From Asterias amurensis (lineage: Eukaryota; Echinodermata; Asteroidea; Forcipulatida; Asteriidae), in NCBI RefSeq assembly GCF_032118995.1, contig NC_092650.1, positions 3,348,001-3,412,000 on the forward strand: a stretch of 64,000 nt of DNA. The letters run 5' to 3'. The notes below the pieces were generated by a model. The model made no database searches and was not told the origin of the DNA. It worked only from the letters and a program-made list of their open reading frames with translations. Made by a program: the position numbers and the translations under genes. Within the stretch, counting starts at the first letter, position 1. Each line of letters opens with the position of its first letter. Shown here piece after piece: positions 1-12,038 of the stretch.

Positions 1-59
1 TTGGACCAATGACCAGGGCACTAATTTGATACGGCTATTGTGAAATGCGCTATATAAGA

Positions 60-97
<38 letters not shown>

Positions 98-105
98 GTA
101 TGATT
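1..105 (+). mobile_element. LINE 3' tail fragment
   Basis: A GCGCTATATAAGAA signature followed by an ATT trinucleotide run (about 66-97) is the same kind of 3' end seen at 1434-1775, 26255-26520 and 27400-27480. The body is outside the window. Confidence 0.5.
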
Positions 106-334
106 ATTATACAACCAAACAGTACACCCCTATCACGTCCGCCATACCTAAAAAAGACTTATACAAACATGTATGCAATATTTCAGTAAAATCAGAAATG
201 ATAGGAATATCAGATAACAATACTTGATTTTTGTAAGAGCAACCCCTTGTGAACCTTCTACCACTTCCAAGATGTATCAAAAACTTAGTTGTAATCCTTG
301 GCAGTTACAGTTTTGAGCCCCAAGCCAGAATATT

Positions 335-556
335 GACGAATTCGCTCCGATTTGATTTTTGAGGTCTCGAAATCAAGCATCTGAAAGCACAAGCTTTCGT
401 GTGACAAGGGTATTTTGTCTTTCACTACTATCTCGCAACTTCGATGGCCAATTGCGCTCAAATCTTCACACAGGTTTGTTATTTTATGCATATGTTGAGA
501 TACACCAAGTGAGAAGACTTGTCTTTACAATTACCAAAAGTGTCCAGTGCCTTTAA
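335..556 (+). mobile_element. family A MITE, degraded copy
   Basis: The right end (GTCCAGTGCCTTTAAA) and the internal words GAGATACACCAAGTGAGAAG and TCTCGCAACTTCGA match the family A elements found throughout the window; the left end is lost. Nothing coding is seen in 1-617 apart from this and the LINE tail. Confidence 0.7.
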
Positions 557-617
557 ATATAAAAAAATATTATATAAAAACAAAATAAAAAAATTCACAT
601 CCCCCTGAGCTCCTCAC

Positions 618-3600
618 CTCCTCCTCCTGAGCAGCCCTTGTAATCAGCTTCTGAAAGACAAAGTTAGCCACAGGATGAAGTGCCATGTCCACCAGATGCT
701 TGCTGAAGCATTTGGGGAAAACCTCCGACAGGAGATCACTTGAGATCACTTGAAGGACGACCTCGAAGAGACGGCTACCGATGACGTCGGCAAACACAAC
801 CGGCACCCTGAACAGAACAGAAAGTATGTCAGTAAATCAGGGATATGATAGGCTGTTGAAAAGAAAAAACCTGAACTATGATCAGCGCAAAGCGTGGAAG
901 CTTGCCGGGCGCAAAAGCTTGCGGGTACGAAGCCTGCTTCCGTACATTTATCTTTTGGTTTTGAAAGCCCTACTCTGCAATCTGGGGCGTTCTGCCTGCT
1001 AAAGCTTTTTAGGGTAAACCTCCGACAGGAGAACGCTGGAGATCACTTGAAGGATGGAATCGAAACAGACGGCTTCGAACAAACGGCTACCGATGAAATC
1101 GGCTTACACAACTGGCACACTGAAGAGAACAGAAAGTTTGTGAAAGGCTGTTAAGAAAAACTGAATTATGAGCCCAAAGCGTGAAAGCTTGCGGGTACGA
1201 AGCCTGTTTCCGTACATTTATCTTTGGTTTTGAAAGCCCTACTCTGCAATCTGGGGCGCTCCATATAGTTTTATCTTTGTACAGTCGCAAGTTTACTGGC
1301 CCGGTACTTAAATTACTGGCCTCAGACCTACGGTCCAGTTATAACTTTCAGTTCGCTACACAACAATTTTGAATAAGAGCGAGACTTGCCCAAGCTATGA
1401 TAACTGTGTCTTGAAAACATCATCAATTCTTCTCCTAGTTTACAAAGCAATCCATGGCCTTGCTCCTACATACATCAATAGTCTCCATCTCACAAAAGTT
1501 GCCTTCTTCATCCATGAGCCTTCGATCAACATCCAACATCCATCTTAAATTTTCCAATGGCCCATGCACGATTACCCGCCATGGTGATAGTCTATCACTG
1601 GTAGAGCATTCTCAGTGGCTGCACCAACTTGCTGGAACAAGCTCCCTCTAAGTCATCTTCAATCAGCTCATTTATGACTCAGCTAAAGCACATCTTTTCA
1701 GACAATGTTAAAGCGTTTTGAAACGCCTGTGGAAAGCGCTATACAAATGTTATCTATTATGACTATTATTATCTACAGAAAAGGACCTCATGTGTTATGA
1801 AACTCACTTCTTTTCAGCTTGGTCTGCAGTTGGGGTCATCACCTTGGATTTCTGGAGTATCTTTTGGCAGAGACGGAGACACAGTTTTGGACTTGACTGA
1901 TGGAGTACTAGGAGCATGACCCCGAGGACCGGACTGGACGTTCGGTTCAATAAGAACTCTGCAAAAAAAAAAAAAATACAAATTAAGGTCATACACTAAG
2001 GGTAGCGTTTATTTATTTACGATTTTTTAAATTTTAAATTTTTTAATTTATTTTATTTATCTTTTTATTTTTTATTATGATTGGTTGATTGTTTTTTTGT
2101 ATTGTTTTTTTTTAATATTTTATTTAATTTATTATTCATTTTTTTTTTTGGGGGGGGGGGGGGGGGTAGGGGAAACTTGCAGGGTTCGACCTTAACGCTG
2201 GTCCGCTGGCCAAATGCCAGTAGAAATCGCGGCGGACCAGCTGAAACACCTTGCCAACTGGTCCGGCTGACCAGTCAAAAATATCGGCAGAACTATGACT
2301 ATTATTTAAATATTTTTAGGCTCGAATAAAACATAAAAACATTCACTCAAGGTTTGGATAAAACGTAAAAAAATCACCCGAAGTGCTGCTGAACGCTGGC
2401 AAACTTCCCACGATAACACATACACATGTACACACAGCGCAAAATCCCATCATGCAACGCAAATGCTTGTAGTCTTCGTATTAGTTCACGTGTGCCAAAA
2501 AGTGTAAGAAACATTGATCGCTAGAGGGCGTTTCAGAATACTCGATAGCGTGAGAATAGACGCCCTCTATTGGTGAAAGTACGCGATAGCTTACAAAACT
2601 AGCTTCAATCGCCTTGACAAAAGACCACAAAGCAAAACACATTCTGTCAGCAGCAGCATGGTCGTCGTCAACGGAGCAGATTTCCGTGTGGGGAAAAGAG
2701 TCTAGCGTGTTTACGAAAAACGAGCGAGACGGTGAGGCTTCATTGAACAAAAATTACAAAGTTAGGATACTCTGGATGAGCAAAAAGGAGTATTTAATTG
2801 GGATTAGTATGGTTCTTCCGTCCTGATTTTGCTTAATTTTTTTGTTATTTGGGGCTTGTTTTTTTGCGGGCGATCGGTGGGCGATCTAGTTTTGCTCCAT
2901 GGTTTTATTGGTCAAATATAATGCGCGGTTGCTTCGGGGTTTTTTTTGCGGGTTCAAATTTCAAGAAATACTTGGGTTCTCGAATGCAACACCTCCATGG
3001 TTTAACAAAGGCGCAGTTGTTTTTGCTGCTTTTAAATGAATTTTTTCTTCACAAAACAGACGCCGGCACCGACCATTCCGTACACATAATTAAAATAATA
3101 CCGTAAAACGCCGTACATGTATGCTTCTCCATGGATGTTGCAACTATTTTGATGTCTCCTTTTTGTTGTTTTTTTTCTGGACAAAAGTGGGAAGATTTTG
3201 GGAACTTCGGTTATCGGTACGATGTATTGTGTTTATGAATACTTAATATTAAAAGTACAAACAGGCAATGTTTATACATGATAAAATAACTTAAGCGATC
3301 GCACGTAAACCCTCCCCACTGTAGATTTGAAGGCAATACATAAAAAGTTAATATTTTTAACAGTCGGTTTTAAAGTGGTTTTTTTTTGTTAAGTAATACA
3401 ATAAAAACAAATTCATACAAATGTTCTTGGTACTTGAGAATACTTCGATGTCCAATGCTTACAATAAACCGTAGACTAAAAAATTACCTAAATAAAGATC
3501 ATGTTAAATTTTCCAATTTGCTCTCACAAATAATTTGACCTGTTTTTAAATTAATTTTAATAAGATTATTGTTATTACTTTTTTTAAAGAAAAAATACTC

Positions 3601-6600
3601 TCAAATTAGTGAGCCCCCTTACGAACACAATAACTTGGTACACATAAATAAAGTATGGCTTCCAGTGCAGTTAAGTTGCCGTTGCAATTCATGTTGAATT
3701 TGGAAATAGCGGTGATTAAAAATCGAGCAGTTGGTATACAACAGTATTTTTTTAGTTAAAAAAACATATAAAAAATTTGACGGACCAGTCAAAAACCTGG
3801 CGGACCAGTGAAAAATCAAGCCAACTGGTCCTGCTGGCCAGTTGAAAAAAAAGTTAAGGGCAACCCCTGAACTTGGAGTCAATCAATTGCACAGCGCAAC
3901 TGAACATCACTGGAGGCCTCGAAAGCGTATGGTTTTCCATTTACGTTGCGAACTAACACGGTCGTCCATTTTGTGGAGTCAAGTTTTTGACTCCATAAAA
4001 TGGCTGACAGTGTAAGTTCATAAAAAACGGTTTTTAAATGCTTTATATGGACCAACCTCATCCATCCATGGCAACGTGTGCCTTTAAAACCACTGAGGAT
4101 GATATTAATTGGTCAGACAGTAGGAGGGCTAAAAAAATTAACAATCAATTGAATGATTTACCATTAAAGTTATCTGCTTTCAAGATCAAGTTGGTGATTA
4201 GCTTCAGCTTCAGCTGCATGCTCTCTGGTACGTTCTCCAAAAGGACTTCAGTTTTCTTGTCAGGCTTGCGAGTTTCTATTTGAATAGTACAACAAAAACG
4301 ACCGGTAAATTAAAATAGTCAAGTGAGTCTACACAAACCTCTGCAAATTTTATTTAAGCTGGGTTTTTTCCCCATGCGTAACATAGTTGCTAAGTGACAC
4401 CCACAGTGAAGGCAGAGAGAAGCCACCATACAGGGAAAAAGCAGTGATTAAGAGAATTAAAGAGTAGCGACTAATTCTTAAATGGCCGTTCTTACACAAG
4501 GGGCATCGTAACTACTTTGTCACAACATGTAGAACAAGCTAGTTGAAACGTTGAGACCAATCCAAGAACTGACTCTGCAGTAGTGTGGTTAATCGCGATC
4601 CTATAAGCTAAAGTAGTCGTCCAAGCCGATTTTCTATACCTTCTGCCCAGGTAGAAGTTAAAAAGCAGGACAGTTCTTTTCAGAATTGAGAAGTCTCCCA
4701 TACAATCCAAAAAATCTACTCCGCGGTAGTAGATAGAAAGACAGTACTCTAAAGAACTAACCAAAATTGGCAAGTAGATACACACTGCTACCGCAAACCA
4801 AATATATAATTGCTATCAAATCACGTTGAAAATATTCAATCAAAAAAAAACTTTTTCTATAAATAACGCTACAAACATTACCGTTCTTTTGGTGTTGCAT
4901 GGACAACTTGCTCCTGGATACCTGGTCTGGTACCCGTACCCCGCCTAATACCTGTAGCATGGTACGGAGAACGTAGCTCCCATAGGTGTCCATCATCAGC
5001 GAGTCCAGGCTACTTTGCAGCCGCTCAGCCATAGCGAGAACTGTAAGTGTGTAACGAGTAGGGGTTCACTAGTTAACAAAAGGAATCATTGGGGTTTAGG
5101 AAGTGTTGTGTCGCTAAAGAGCACCAAACTCAAACTCTGGTGTTTCTGATCAGCAGAGTGTGGGTTCGAATCCCCCAGTCGTGACACTTGTGTAACGCAT
5201 GTCAAAGAACCAAAAGCAATTTTCGAAAAGAGAAGGGGTTCGCCCCTGTGTTCCTGGCTGTGGCTGCTACCTTGTACTACCTTGTTAACCCTTATCAGAA
5301 GCAACACAATTGGGTCTCAGAATCCATCACTGCAATAACCTATCTTTCTGAAAGTTTGTATAATACTCAGCGCCTTGAGTACCTTGTTGGTAGATACGTG
5401 CACTACATTAGACTTTAATATTGTTATTATTAGGAATAATGCTGTTACTGATCATTACTACAGGCACTCTATGTTTGCAGGCCTGATACTTCCTGGCTAA
5501 TTAATCAAATAAAAATGTGTTTGGGTGCATGGGGACGATTTTGTATACAGTAATAATGGTCTCTAAAGGGTTTTAGAGACCGTTAATTTAAAACTAGTTA
5601 AAAATAGCATTAGTTAACATTATTATGAGGTAAAACTAGCACTTGAGCTCGACCACTGTTAATGCTGCTCTCACACTGTGGCAAATTTTCTTGTGAATAT
5701 GAATATTTGAATTTCGCGGCAAATTTGGCAAAAATTGCGATTGGATACTGAATATTTTCTTGGTCGTCCCTCAACCTCTCCTTACCATATCCTACGAATA
5801 TATTACGAATGCTTACTAATGCTTGACAATGCCTTCCGAATGGCTAACAAACGTTGCCAACGCTTACGCACGCTTTACAAACGTGACCAATGGCTAAGTA
5901 CCAACGCTTAATATGTAAATCAATGGCGAATGACTCTCTTCACAACATTCGCTGAAATTTAGGAAGCGCTTTCTTAAGTGACCGATCTTCGTAAAGAGGT
6001 GGAGAATCACCTGTGAACGTTCTGAATTTGCTACCATCGCTTTACGAAGACACGGCAAATGTTGCGAAGCTTGAGGGATTGTCAAATATTTCCATTCGTA
6101 AGCACATTCGCCACAGTGTGAGAACAGCATAAAGGAGAATGCTGTTGTGCTGTGGGTTTTCTCTAGCTTACCCTTTTCCTGAAGTTCAGCTCCTTCGCCC
6201 TCGTCATCAAAGCACTTCACTGCCTGAAAGAGGGCCCTCTGGACGACATGACCAGCGAATCTATCCGCCAGTATGACTTCGAAGCCCTCCAAGGCACTGC
6301 CGAGAAATCTCCCGATCTGAGAGGGACTCGCTAAGAGTAAGAGCTCTTCCAGGATGAAAGAGACGGTCTGGTTCTGACAGAGTTTCACTTCTTCGCCTTC
6401 CATGTGGTCGAAGACATTGTCTAGGAACTGACCTGTCAGACAAATTTCACAAGTAAAACATTATTGATGCTTTCCAAGAACTCTGCGGGACTGGGATGCC
6501 CTCCCTCAAGTCATAGATGTAGATTTAGATGTAGAAGGTTTGAGGCAGGATTTTCTTTGACGGTTGTCAAAATTTGCTGGAAATCTATAATCTCAGTGTC

Positions 6601-8206
6601 CAAAATGTTCACATCTAATGCATTTACACAAGGCTTTTAAAGCCCGTAAGGGAGAGATGCATGTATGAAACTGATTGTCCAAATTTGAAACAGGCGGTCG
6701 CACTAAATACCGACAACTCACGACCCCTCACAACAACAATCTTTAAATGCACTTTAACAGAACATTTGAACATAAGTCAACCATTAAATATATGCACAAG
6801 AGTCATATGCAACCAAATCACCTTCAAACTGTTGAAACAATTGTATTTGTAACTGTAAAAAAAATGTTTTTTACCCCGAATTTAGTAACGAACGGAAATA
6901 TCCGCCATGTTGTCTTCCGACGTACTTGGACGATTCCATTACACCGCAGCGGTGATGCAATATGCAAGATGATTATTTACCATTTTATGTGCCTCTCATG
7001 GAGTTTAACAAAATAAATATTATATTCAAACCTCCCCTTTTAACTTCCAGAATTCCAGAGTGGCGGCTTAGTTACTAAGAAGAAAGAAAAAACGGCAGCT
7101 AAACCCCCCCCAAAAAACAAAAAATACAACTCAGCTCTAAGAAATTTCCCCTGCCCCCTGCAGTGTAATAGAATCGTCAAAGTGCATCAAACGAAAACAT
7201 GGCGAATATTTCCGTTCGTTACTAAATTCAGGGAAAAAAACACATTTTTTACAGTTAAAAATAAAAAATTTTTCCCCCTCAGTTTGAAGATGATTTAGAT
7301 GCATATGACTCTTGTGCCTTATTTAACGGTTGACTTATGTTCAAATGTTCTGATAAAGTGCATTTAAAAATTGTTGTCGTGAGTTGTCGTGATTTGTCGG
7401 TATTTAGTGCGAACCGAAACAGGGGTCATTCCGTGTCAATTCAAATGTTTAAAGCATAGCAATGGCTTCTGTGTAAGAATCAAAAGTAGCAGATCTCACT
7501 CTCATGATAACAACAACTTTGCCAGATCTCTCACTGAGTGACACAACAGAGAGGGCGCTGTTTGTCATATGGAAGACTCCATTTTGAAAAACATTTCGTA
7601 TATCCTGCCAGTACTGTAGGCCCACCACTTTTTCACAAATTTTTACAAAAAGGAATTCCTATCTTATTTATAAACCTGATAATTAAAAGGTAAATTAGAT
7701 CTGTATTTCATACTGAATAGTGAATGAAAACAAAATTGCTCAAACAATTTAAAATAACTTCCTGTGCAGTGTGTATAACTATAATACTTAATAATAGGCC
7801 TAATACTATAGTTAAAATAATATTAATAATACATGTTATCATGGTAACTATATAGAGTAGTGATCGGTCGCTGTGCAAAAAATGGATCTCGACGTGTGTG
7901 TGGCAAGCCAGGTGGACCCACGGCCAAGGTCCGGTCGGCCATCATCATGGCTATGGCCCCTATGCTATGGCATGGGATGGGTTTTTTGTACACAAAAAAC
8001 TTACCCTGTTCCAGCTTGTCTTGAAACCCATCTTTGATTGTCTCAGACACCCGGCGATAGTAGCCCATAGTATGCTCATCAAGTCGACCAACTCTTCCAT
8101 CTGGCCTGTCGTCCTTTCCGTCATTATTCTGCCTGTTACCATGATTGTATTTGCCTTTACTGTGAGCCTTCTTGTGCACGTGCACTGTGCTTTTGGGCGC
8201 AGCCAT
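618..8206 (-). CDS. NOP9: NOP9 nucleolar Pumilio-repeat protein (N-terminal part, runs off left edge)
   Basis: NOP9 is a nucleolar RNA-binding protein with Pumilio-like repeats needed for small-subunit rRNA maturation. Six exons were joined: 8206-8005, 6432-6172, 5040-4882, 4275-4162, 1958-1808, 807-618; all junctions are in phase and give 359 residues. Family-like stretches in order: the early MGYYRRVSETIK segment, DRFAGHVVQRAL, DTYGSYVLRTMLQVLGG (typical NOP9 repeat), SSPVLGVMLLVLHQ, VIGSRLFEVVLQV and LHPVANFVFQKL. The start MAAPKS at 8206 is chosen because exon 1 is basic like other NOP9 N-termini; an upstream in-frame ATG at 8242 is possible. Exon 1 ends at a GTAAGT donor; reading on in the intron gives unrelated sequence. 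Human NOP9 is about 640 residues, so roughly the C-terminal half lies left of position 1. Identification is from remembered family sequence. Confidence 0.9.
1014..1258 (-). pseudogene. decayed tandem duplicate of NOP9 exon 6
   Basis: A copy of NOP9 exon 6 with its upstream intron flank lies next to the real exon. The unit at about 717-990 (real) and the unit at 1014-1258 (copy) share long stretches, including a matching intron tail near 921-990 and 1185-1258. The copy keeps a splice acceptor (exon-like part starts at 1119) and the words IGSRLFE and LQVIS, but its fifth codon is a stop and no good donor follows. It sits in intron 5, so normal splicing would skip it. Confidence 0.8.
1434..1775 (+). 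mobile_element. decayed non-LTR retrotransposon (LINE) 3' end
   Basis: Broken translations resemble the C-terminus of LINE reverse transcriptases: a VYKAIHGLAPTYI-like opening, then a RAFSVAAPTCWNKLPL-like segment and a KAHLF ending. It closes with GCGCTATACAAATG and ATT-rich sequence, the usual tail of this LINE type. Several frame changes; it lies in NOP9 intron 5. Confidence 0.65.
2149..2167 (+). repeat. poly-G run after poly-T
   Basis: An uninterrupted run of about 17 G follows a T run. It could form a G-quadruplex, and its length is likely to vary or be misassembled. It lies just outside the left end of the hAT-like element. Confidence 0.7.
2180..3869. mobile_element. hAT-like non-autonomous DNA transposon (1,690 bp)
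   Basis: The left end starts CAGGGTTCGACCTTAAC and the right end, read on the other strand, starts CAGGGGTTGCCCTTAAC. Both are followed by a region of CTGGTCC and GGCCAG words (2200-2290 and 3780-3850), so the terminal arms extend about 100 bp. AACTTG flanks both sides, as expected of a decayed target duplication. CAGGG-type ends are typical of hAT elements. No transposase frame is seen inside, so it is a non-autonomous copy in NOP9 intron 4. Confidence 0.65.
3905..4086. mobile_element. family I foldback MITE, partial
   Basis: Contains the central palindrome of this family (AGTCAAGTTTTTGACTCC between CATTTTGTGG and ATAAAATGGC) and the end word GGCAACGTGTGCCTTTAA. Full copies lie at 44625-45015 and 62400-62786. 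It sits next to the hAT-like element in NOP9 intron 4, before exon 4. Confidence 0.65.
5100..5195 (+). mobile_element. tRNA-derived SINE-like fragment
   Basis: An A-box-like start (GTGTCGCTAAAGAGCACCA), a CTCTGGTG hairpin arm and a clear B box (GGGTTCGAATCCCCC) are followed by CAGTCGTGACAC. A second copy in opposite orientation is at 29365-29462. Both share the extra words between boxes, so this is a SINE head rather than a working tRNA gene. Confidence 0.55.
6685..7428. mobile_element. large foldback element with ~230-bp inverted arms
   Basis: The left arm (about 6685-6914) and right arm (about 7197-7428) are reverse complements with scattered differences: shared words include GTCGCACTAAATACCGACAA / TTGTCGGTATTTAGTGCGAA and TTTAGTAACGAACGGAAATA. 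The 280-bp spacer shows no open frame. It lies in NOP9 intron 1. Confidence 0.8.
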
Positions 8207-8475
8207 TTTGTATAAAACGCCCTCTGTTGTCATTGTCACCAAAACCCCAGAATGTTCGCTGACGCAGTGCGCCCTCCCCCCAACACAAACACCACACGTC
8301 GTGGGGCATTCAAAGCGGGCACAGGATAGTCTTATCTCGAGTTACTCGTCGTTATTTCCTAGCCGTACGTTTCTCATGTCTCCTTAATAAGGACTAGTAT
8401 AAGACTCTTTGTGAAATCGACCTCAAAGGTTACTCCATGAGGCGATGAACCAAAAACAATTGAACCTTCACCCTC

Positions 8476-8519
<44 letters not shown>

Positions 8520-8542
8520 GGCCGAATTCCAAAAGGCCTGCT

Positions 8543-8769
8543 TAAAGACACTGGACACTTTTGGTAATTTTGTCAATAACCAGTCTTCTCACTCGGTGTA
8601 TCTCAGCATAATTATGCATAATAACAAACTTGAGAAAATATGAGCTCAATCGGTCGAGACCGATTGAATTCAAATTTTCACAGGTTTGTTACTTTTTTGC
8701 ATACAAATTATGTTAAGATACAACAAGTGAGAATCTTTGACCACAACCAAAGATGTCTAGTGTCTTGAA
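8543..8769. mobile_element. family A MITE
   Basis: Ends AAGACACTGGACACTTTTGG and GTGTCTTGAAG, with the internal words CAGTCTTCTCACT and CACAGGTTTG of the family. Shorter than full copies (internal deletion). Confidence 0.75.
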
Positions 8770-9042
8770 GCCAAAAAAGTACCTACGCACAAACATTTTT
8801 TGTTTTCAAGAAAAAATGTTACCAGCCAACCTACCATGTCACGTGTACAACTTGTAACTGGGATCCTGCTCATTTCTGCTAAGCATGCAGTCAAGCAATA
8901 TTTTATAAGTATAAAAAACTCTGTGAAATTGGTCCCTGGGAAGTGGCAGCGAAGGGATTACCTTTGGGATACGACTTTTTACTTAAAACTATTTCAAGTA
9001 AAATACAACTTAGGATGTTTATCACTGTATAATCGAAGTTAG

Positions 9043-9401
9043 CCATTAGACACTTTCGATAAACAGTATTGTCCAAGTCCCACACTAAGTGTATCACAAC
9101 TTATATATTAAATAACAAACCTGTGAAAATTTAGACTCAATCTGTCATCGGAGTCGGGAGAAAATAACGGGAAAGCCCACTCTTGTTTCTGCACGTTTCG
9201 CCGTGTCATGACATGTGTTTAAAAAAAACCCGTAATTCTCGCTATCGAGAATTGATATTGTTTTAATGTTTAGTAAGTAAAGCATTTCGTGGAATAACAT
9301 TTCAAGAGAAGTCTTTCACCATTATCTTCTGTATTATTTGTAAATCTGTGAACTTTTTTTCTTTTTCTTCTTTTCTGTACCGAAAGTGTGTAATGGCTTT
9401 A
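9043..9401. mobile_element. family B MITE
   Basis: Left end near GCCATTAGACACTTTCG and right end near CGAAAGTGTGTAATGGC form an inverted repeat; the interior (TCGGAGTCGGGAGAAAATAA, CGTAATTCTCGCTATCGAG) matches the copy at 38566-38940. Confidence 0.75.
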
Positions 9402-10065
9402 ACCGATTGTTTTTATTTTTTATTTTTTTTTAATTTTTTTAATCAATGTTTTCTGAGGAAAGAACAAAATCATATATATTATTATTATGGCCTACTCTAA
9501 TAATAATTAAAAAGAAACAAAAAATAAAAATATGGAAAAAAAAAAATACTCCGTCAGAATTTTTTCGGATTCCTGTCCGGATAAATTATGCGGAACTTAT
9601 GCCGTTAATCAATAGACTAAGTCTACTTATCATTTATGTAAGTCGACTGGATGAGATAAATATGTTGCTTAGTCGACTGGTTGTTTTGCATAAGTCGACT
9701 TGAGTTGATACCAACGGTTCTTTTCAGAACTACCCCAACTCATTAGATATAGTCATTACATGGAGTTATCGCAAACCTTTCTATATAAGTTGACTTTAGC
9801 AAGATAAAATATGTCGGTAAGATGCCACGATAATTATAAGTCGTCTTGAGGAGATAAATTATGTAGGTAAAAAGTGTGGGATGTCACACTCCTTGGAGCC
9901 CCGTGCTCTTCTCTGCCACAAATAAGTATTCGCCTCTCAGCAATCATTTCGTCAATTAAGTCTGGAACTACCAAATACTTTATCGAAATAAACGTTGAGC
10001 AGAGGACACTATTGCATTGGTATACTCAAAATAATTATAAGCATAAAACCTTACTTGTTAACGCG

Positions 10066-10376
10066 TTATGGAGATCGGTAGTTGTGAGAAACGGCTCCCT
10101 CTGAACATGGAGGTACCTCCATGCTTTGAAGTAACGTAGTTTTCGAGAAAGAAGTAATTTTCCACGAATTTGATTTCGAACCCTCTGAATTATCAAGCAT
10201 CTGAAAGCACACAACTTCGTGTAACAAGGGTGTTTTTTCTTGCATTATTATCTCGCAACTTCGACGACCAATTGAGTTCATATTTTCAGAGGTTGTTATT
10301 GTACAAATATATTGAGATACACCAAGTGAGAAGACTGGTCTTTGACAATTATTATCAATAGTGTCCAGTGTCTTTT
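10066..10376. mobile_element. family A MITE beside the degenerate Ser-Gly gene
   Basis: Carries GAAACGGCTCCCTCTGAA, the CGAACCCTCTGAATTATCAA block and the end GTGTCCAGTGTCTTTTT. It abuts the 3' exon of the minus-strand Ser-Gly copy. Confidence 0.75.
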
Positions 10377-10960
10377 TAAAATGATCTTCATCGAAAAGTT
10401 GAATCAAAAGCCGTAAAGTTGCCGTCAGCCATTCAGTTTCTTCTGTTTCTGTAAAAATACAAGTTCATAATTTGTTTTACTAATGAGATAATACATAGAT
10501 TGATCAACAACTATCTTTTTGAAAAGATGTAACGAAATACTAATTGCAGTTTATGATTCGATTCATCATGATCATCATCACCATTCTCTGAATCCATCAT
10601 GGGGGACGTATAGAGCCGCCCAACCCCGCATGCGTTCTGATGCGGATTGCCACGACTGCCGTGCCCGAGACTAGTACTGGTAGTCCGCGTCCAGCTGACG
10701 TACGAGGTCGAAATCATGACTCGGTTCGCCCAAAAAAAAACACAAAAAAAAAACACTATACAAAAATATAAGAATAGGAAAGTAGTATATGGGTATTCTT
10801 ACCATGCAGACTTAGATTACATTCTGGTCGAAAACTGCTTAATAAATTGACCCTGGAACATTAGAGGTTACCATACTGTATAGGCGCGGAGGTTACAACA
10901 CTACTAGCAGTAATAGGCACGGATGAGTCGGCTGACCAAAAACCTGATCCAGAACCAGAC

Positions 10961-10992
<32 letters not shown>

Positions 10993-11155
10993 TGACCCAG
11001 ATACTGACCCAGAACCTGACCCAGAACCAGACCCGGAACCTGACCCACATTTAGTGCCGGAGCTGAAGCTATAGAACCAGGGCTTTTAATGTGCACTGAC
11101 TTACGGTGAGCAGAACCACAAGCACACTGGCGAGGAAGAGACGTGTAGATGTCAT
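10376..11155 (-). pseudogene. degenerate inverted paralogue of the Ser-Gly repeat secreted protein gene
   Basis: Three parts match the plus-strand gene at 14149-19240. Exon 1 (11155-11105) encodes a signal-peptide-like MTSTRLFLASVLVVLLT, 13 of 17 residues identical. A repeat exon (about 11071-10803) encodes roughly 15 Ser-Gly pairs and ends at the same CATG|GTAAGA donor. A 3' exon starts at 10448 after TTTTTACAG and shares CAGAAGAAAC and ACGGCTTTTGATTC. The small second exon is missing, the gap between exon 1 and repeat exon is only about 36 bp, and phases do not join, so I call it a decayed gene. Its promoter also matches the other copy but the TATA box has become GTGTATTTGG. A working form with a cryptic splice pattern cannot be excluded. 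Confidence 0.65.
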
Positions 11156-12038
11156 GATGGGGTTTAGCAACTCAGCTCGACAAAAAATTGCTTAGAATGT
11201 TGTTGATTGATATGCAACTGATGATCACACTTGCAACTGTGCCAAATACACTTTTCCTGACAGCTTGCAAACAAACAAAATGAAGTTTGGTTTATTTTGC
11301 CATCTACGATTTCTTATTTGGCAATTTTCTGTTGGGTTGTTCTTTTGTTTCGTACGACAAGTTTTCGTTTGTGCAAATTGAAACACGTGTCGCGAACTCC
11401 ACGCATGTTGTTATTTTTTTTGTCACTAGGGGACAAAGAATGCAATTTTGAATGTATAGTGTTCATTAGATAAATAATTATTTTTTTGTTATTGGGAGGT
11501 TTTTGATCTAATGTTCATCTTTATCCATTTCGTTTTCCATCAATCAATTGGCCTCTGTGTATTGTCAAGTTTTTATTTTCAATAAGCAATGCATTCATAA
11601 ATACCTCAGACAGTTTCGCTATTTCTATTGGTGGAAAGCGCATCACGTGGGTGTGTATAAACCTTTGTTTATGACCGGTAAAAAGTGATAATTCATGGGC
11701 GTGACACGCGACTTTGCACCTGTTCTTATAAGACAGTTTCTTCATTCCTATTGGTCGAGAGCAACGGCTAAAACAGTTGTGCCATAGCACGCGATACGCG
11801 CGACGCGCACAGCATTCCCTTATAAGGAGTTGTTTACCCGAGGGCGGCGGAGGGCTTTACCATTTCATAGCTGGAGGGGTGTTATGTTGAAAGAAATCAT
11901 TTAACAATTATAATTTATGCATTTATTTTACTTTTTCACCAAAAAGTGATGATGTTTTTGACCAAAAAGGTATTCATGAAAGGGAATCAAAGTGTGTTGA
12001 ATCGGTTTTCAATTAGTGGTTTAAACCCGCCGAGGCCT

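Larger units (their letters stand above)
8207..10375. other. intergenic spacer between NOP9 and the Ser-Gly locus
   Basis: No gene is recognised. It holds the NOP9 upstream region, a poly-A run at about 8487-8515, a family A copy (8543-8769), a fragment of the GGTTACCAGCC-type MITE near 8818-8900, a family B element (9043-9401), an AT-rich stretch with scattered GTCGAC words (about 9600-9860), and a family A copy from 10066. Confidence 0.6.

Noticed and set aside
7823-8004. Extension of NOP9 exon 1 beyond the donor
   Set aside because: A GTAAGT donor at 8004 joins in phase to the next exon; the read-through part is not NOP9-like.
10893-11096. Minus-strand frame with Gly-Gln-Val-Leu repeats
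   Set aside because: It is an out-of-frame reading of the Ser-Gly repeat DNA in the degenerate copy.
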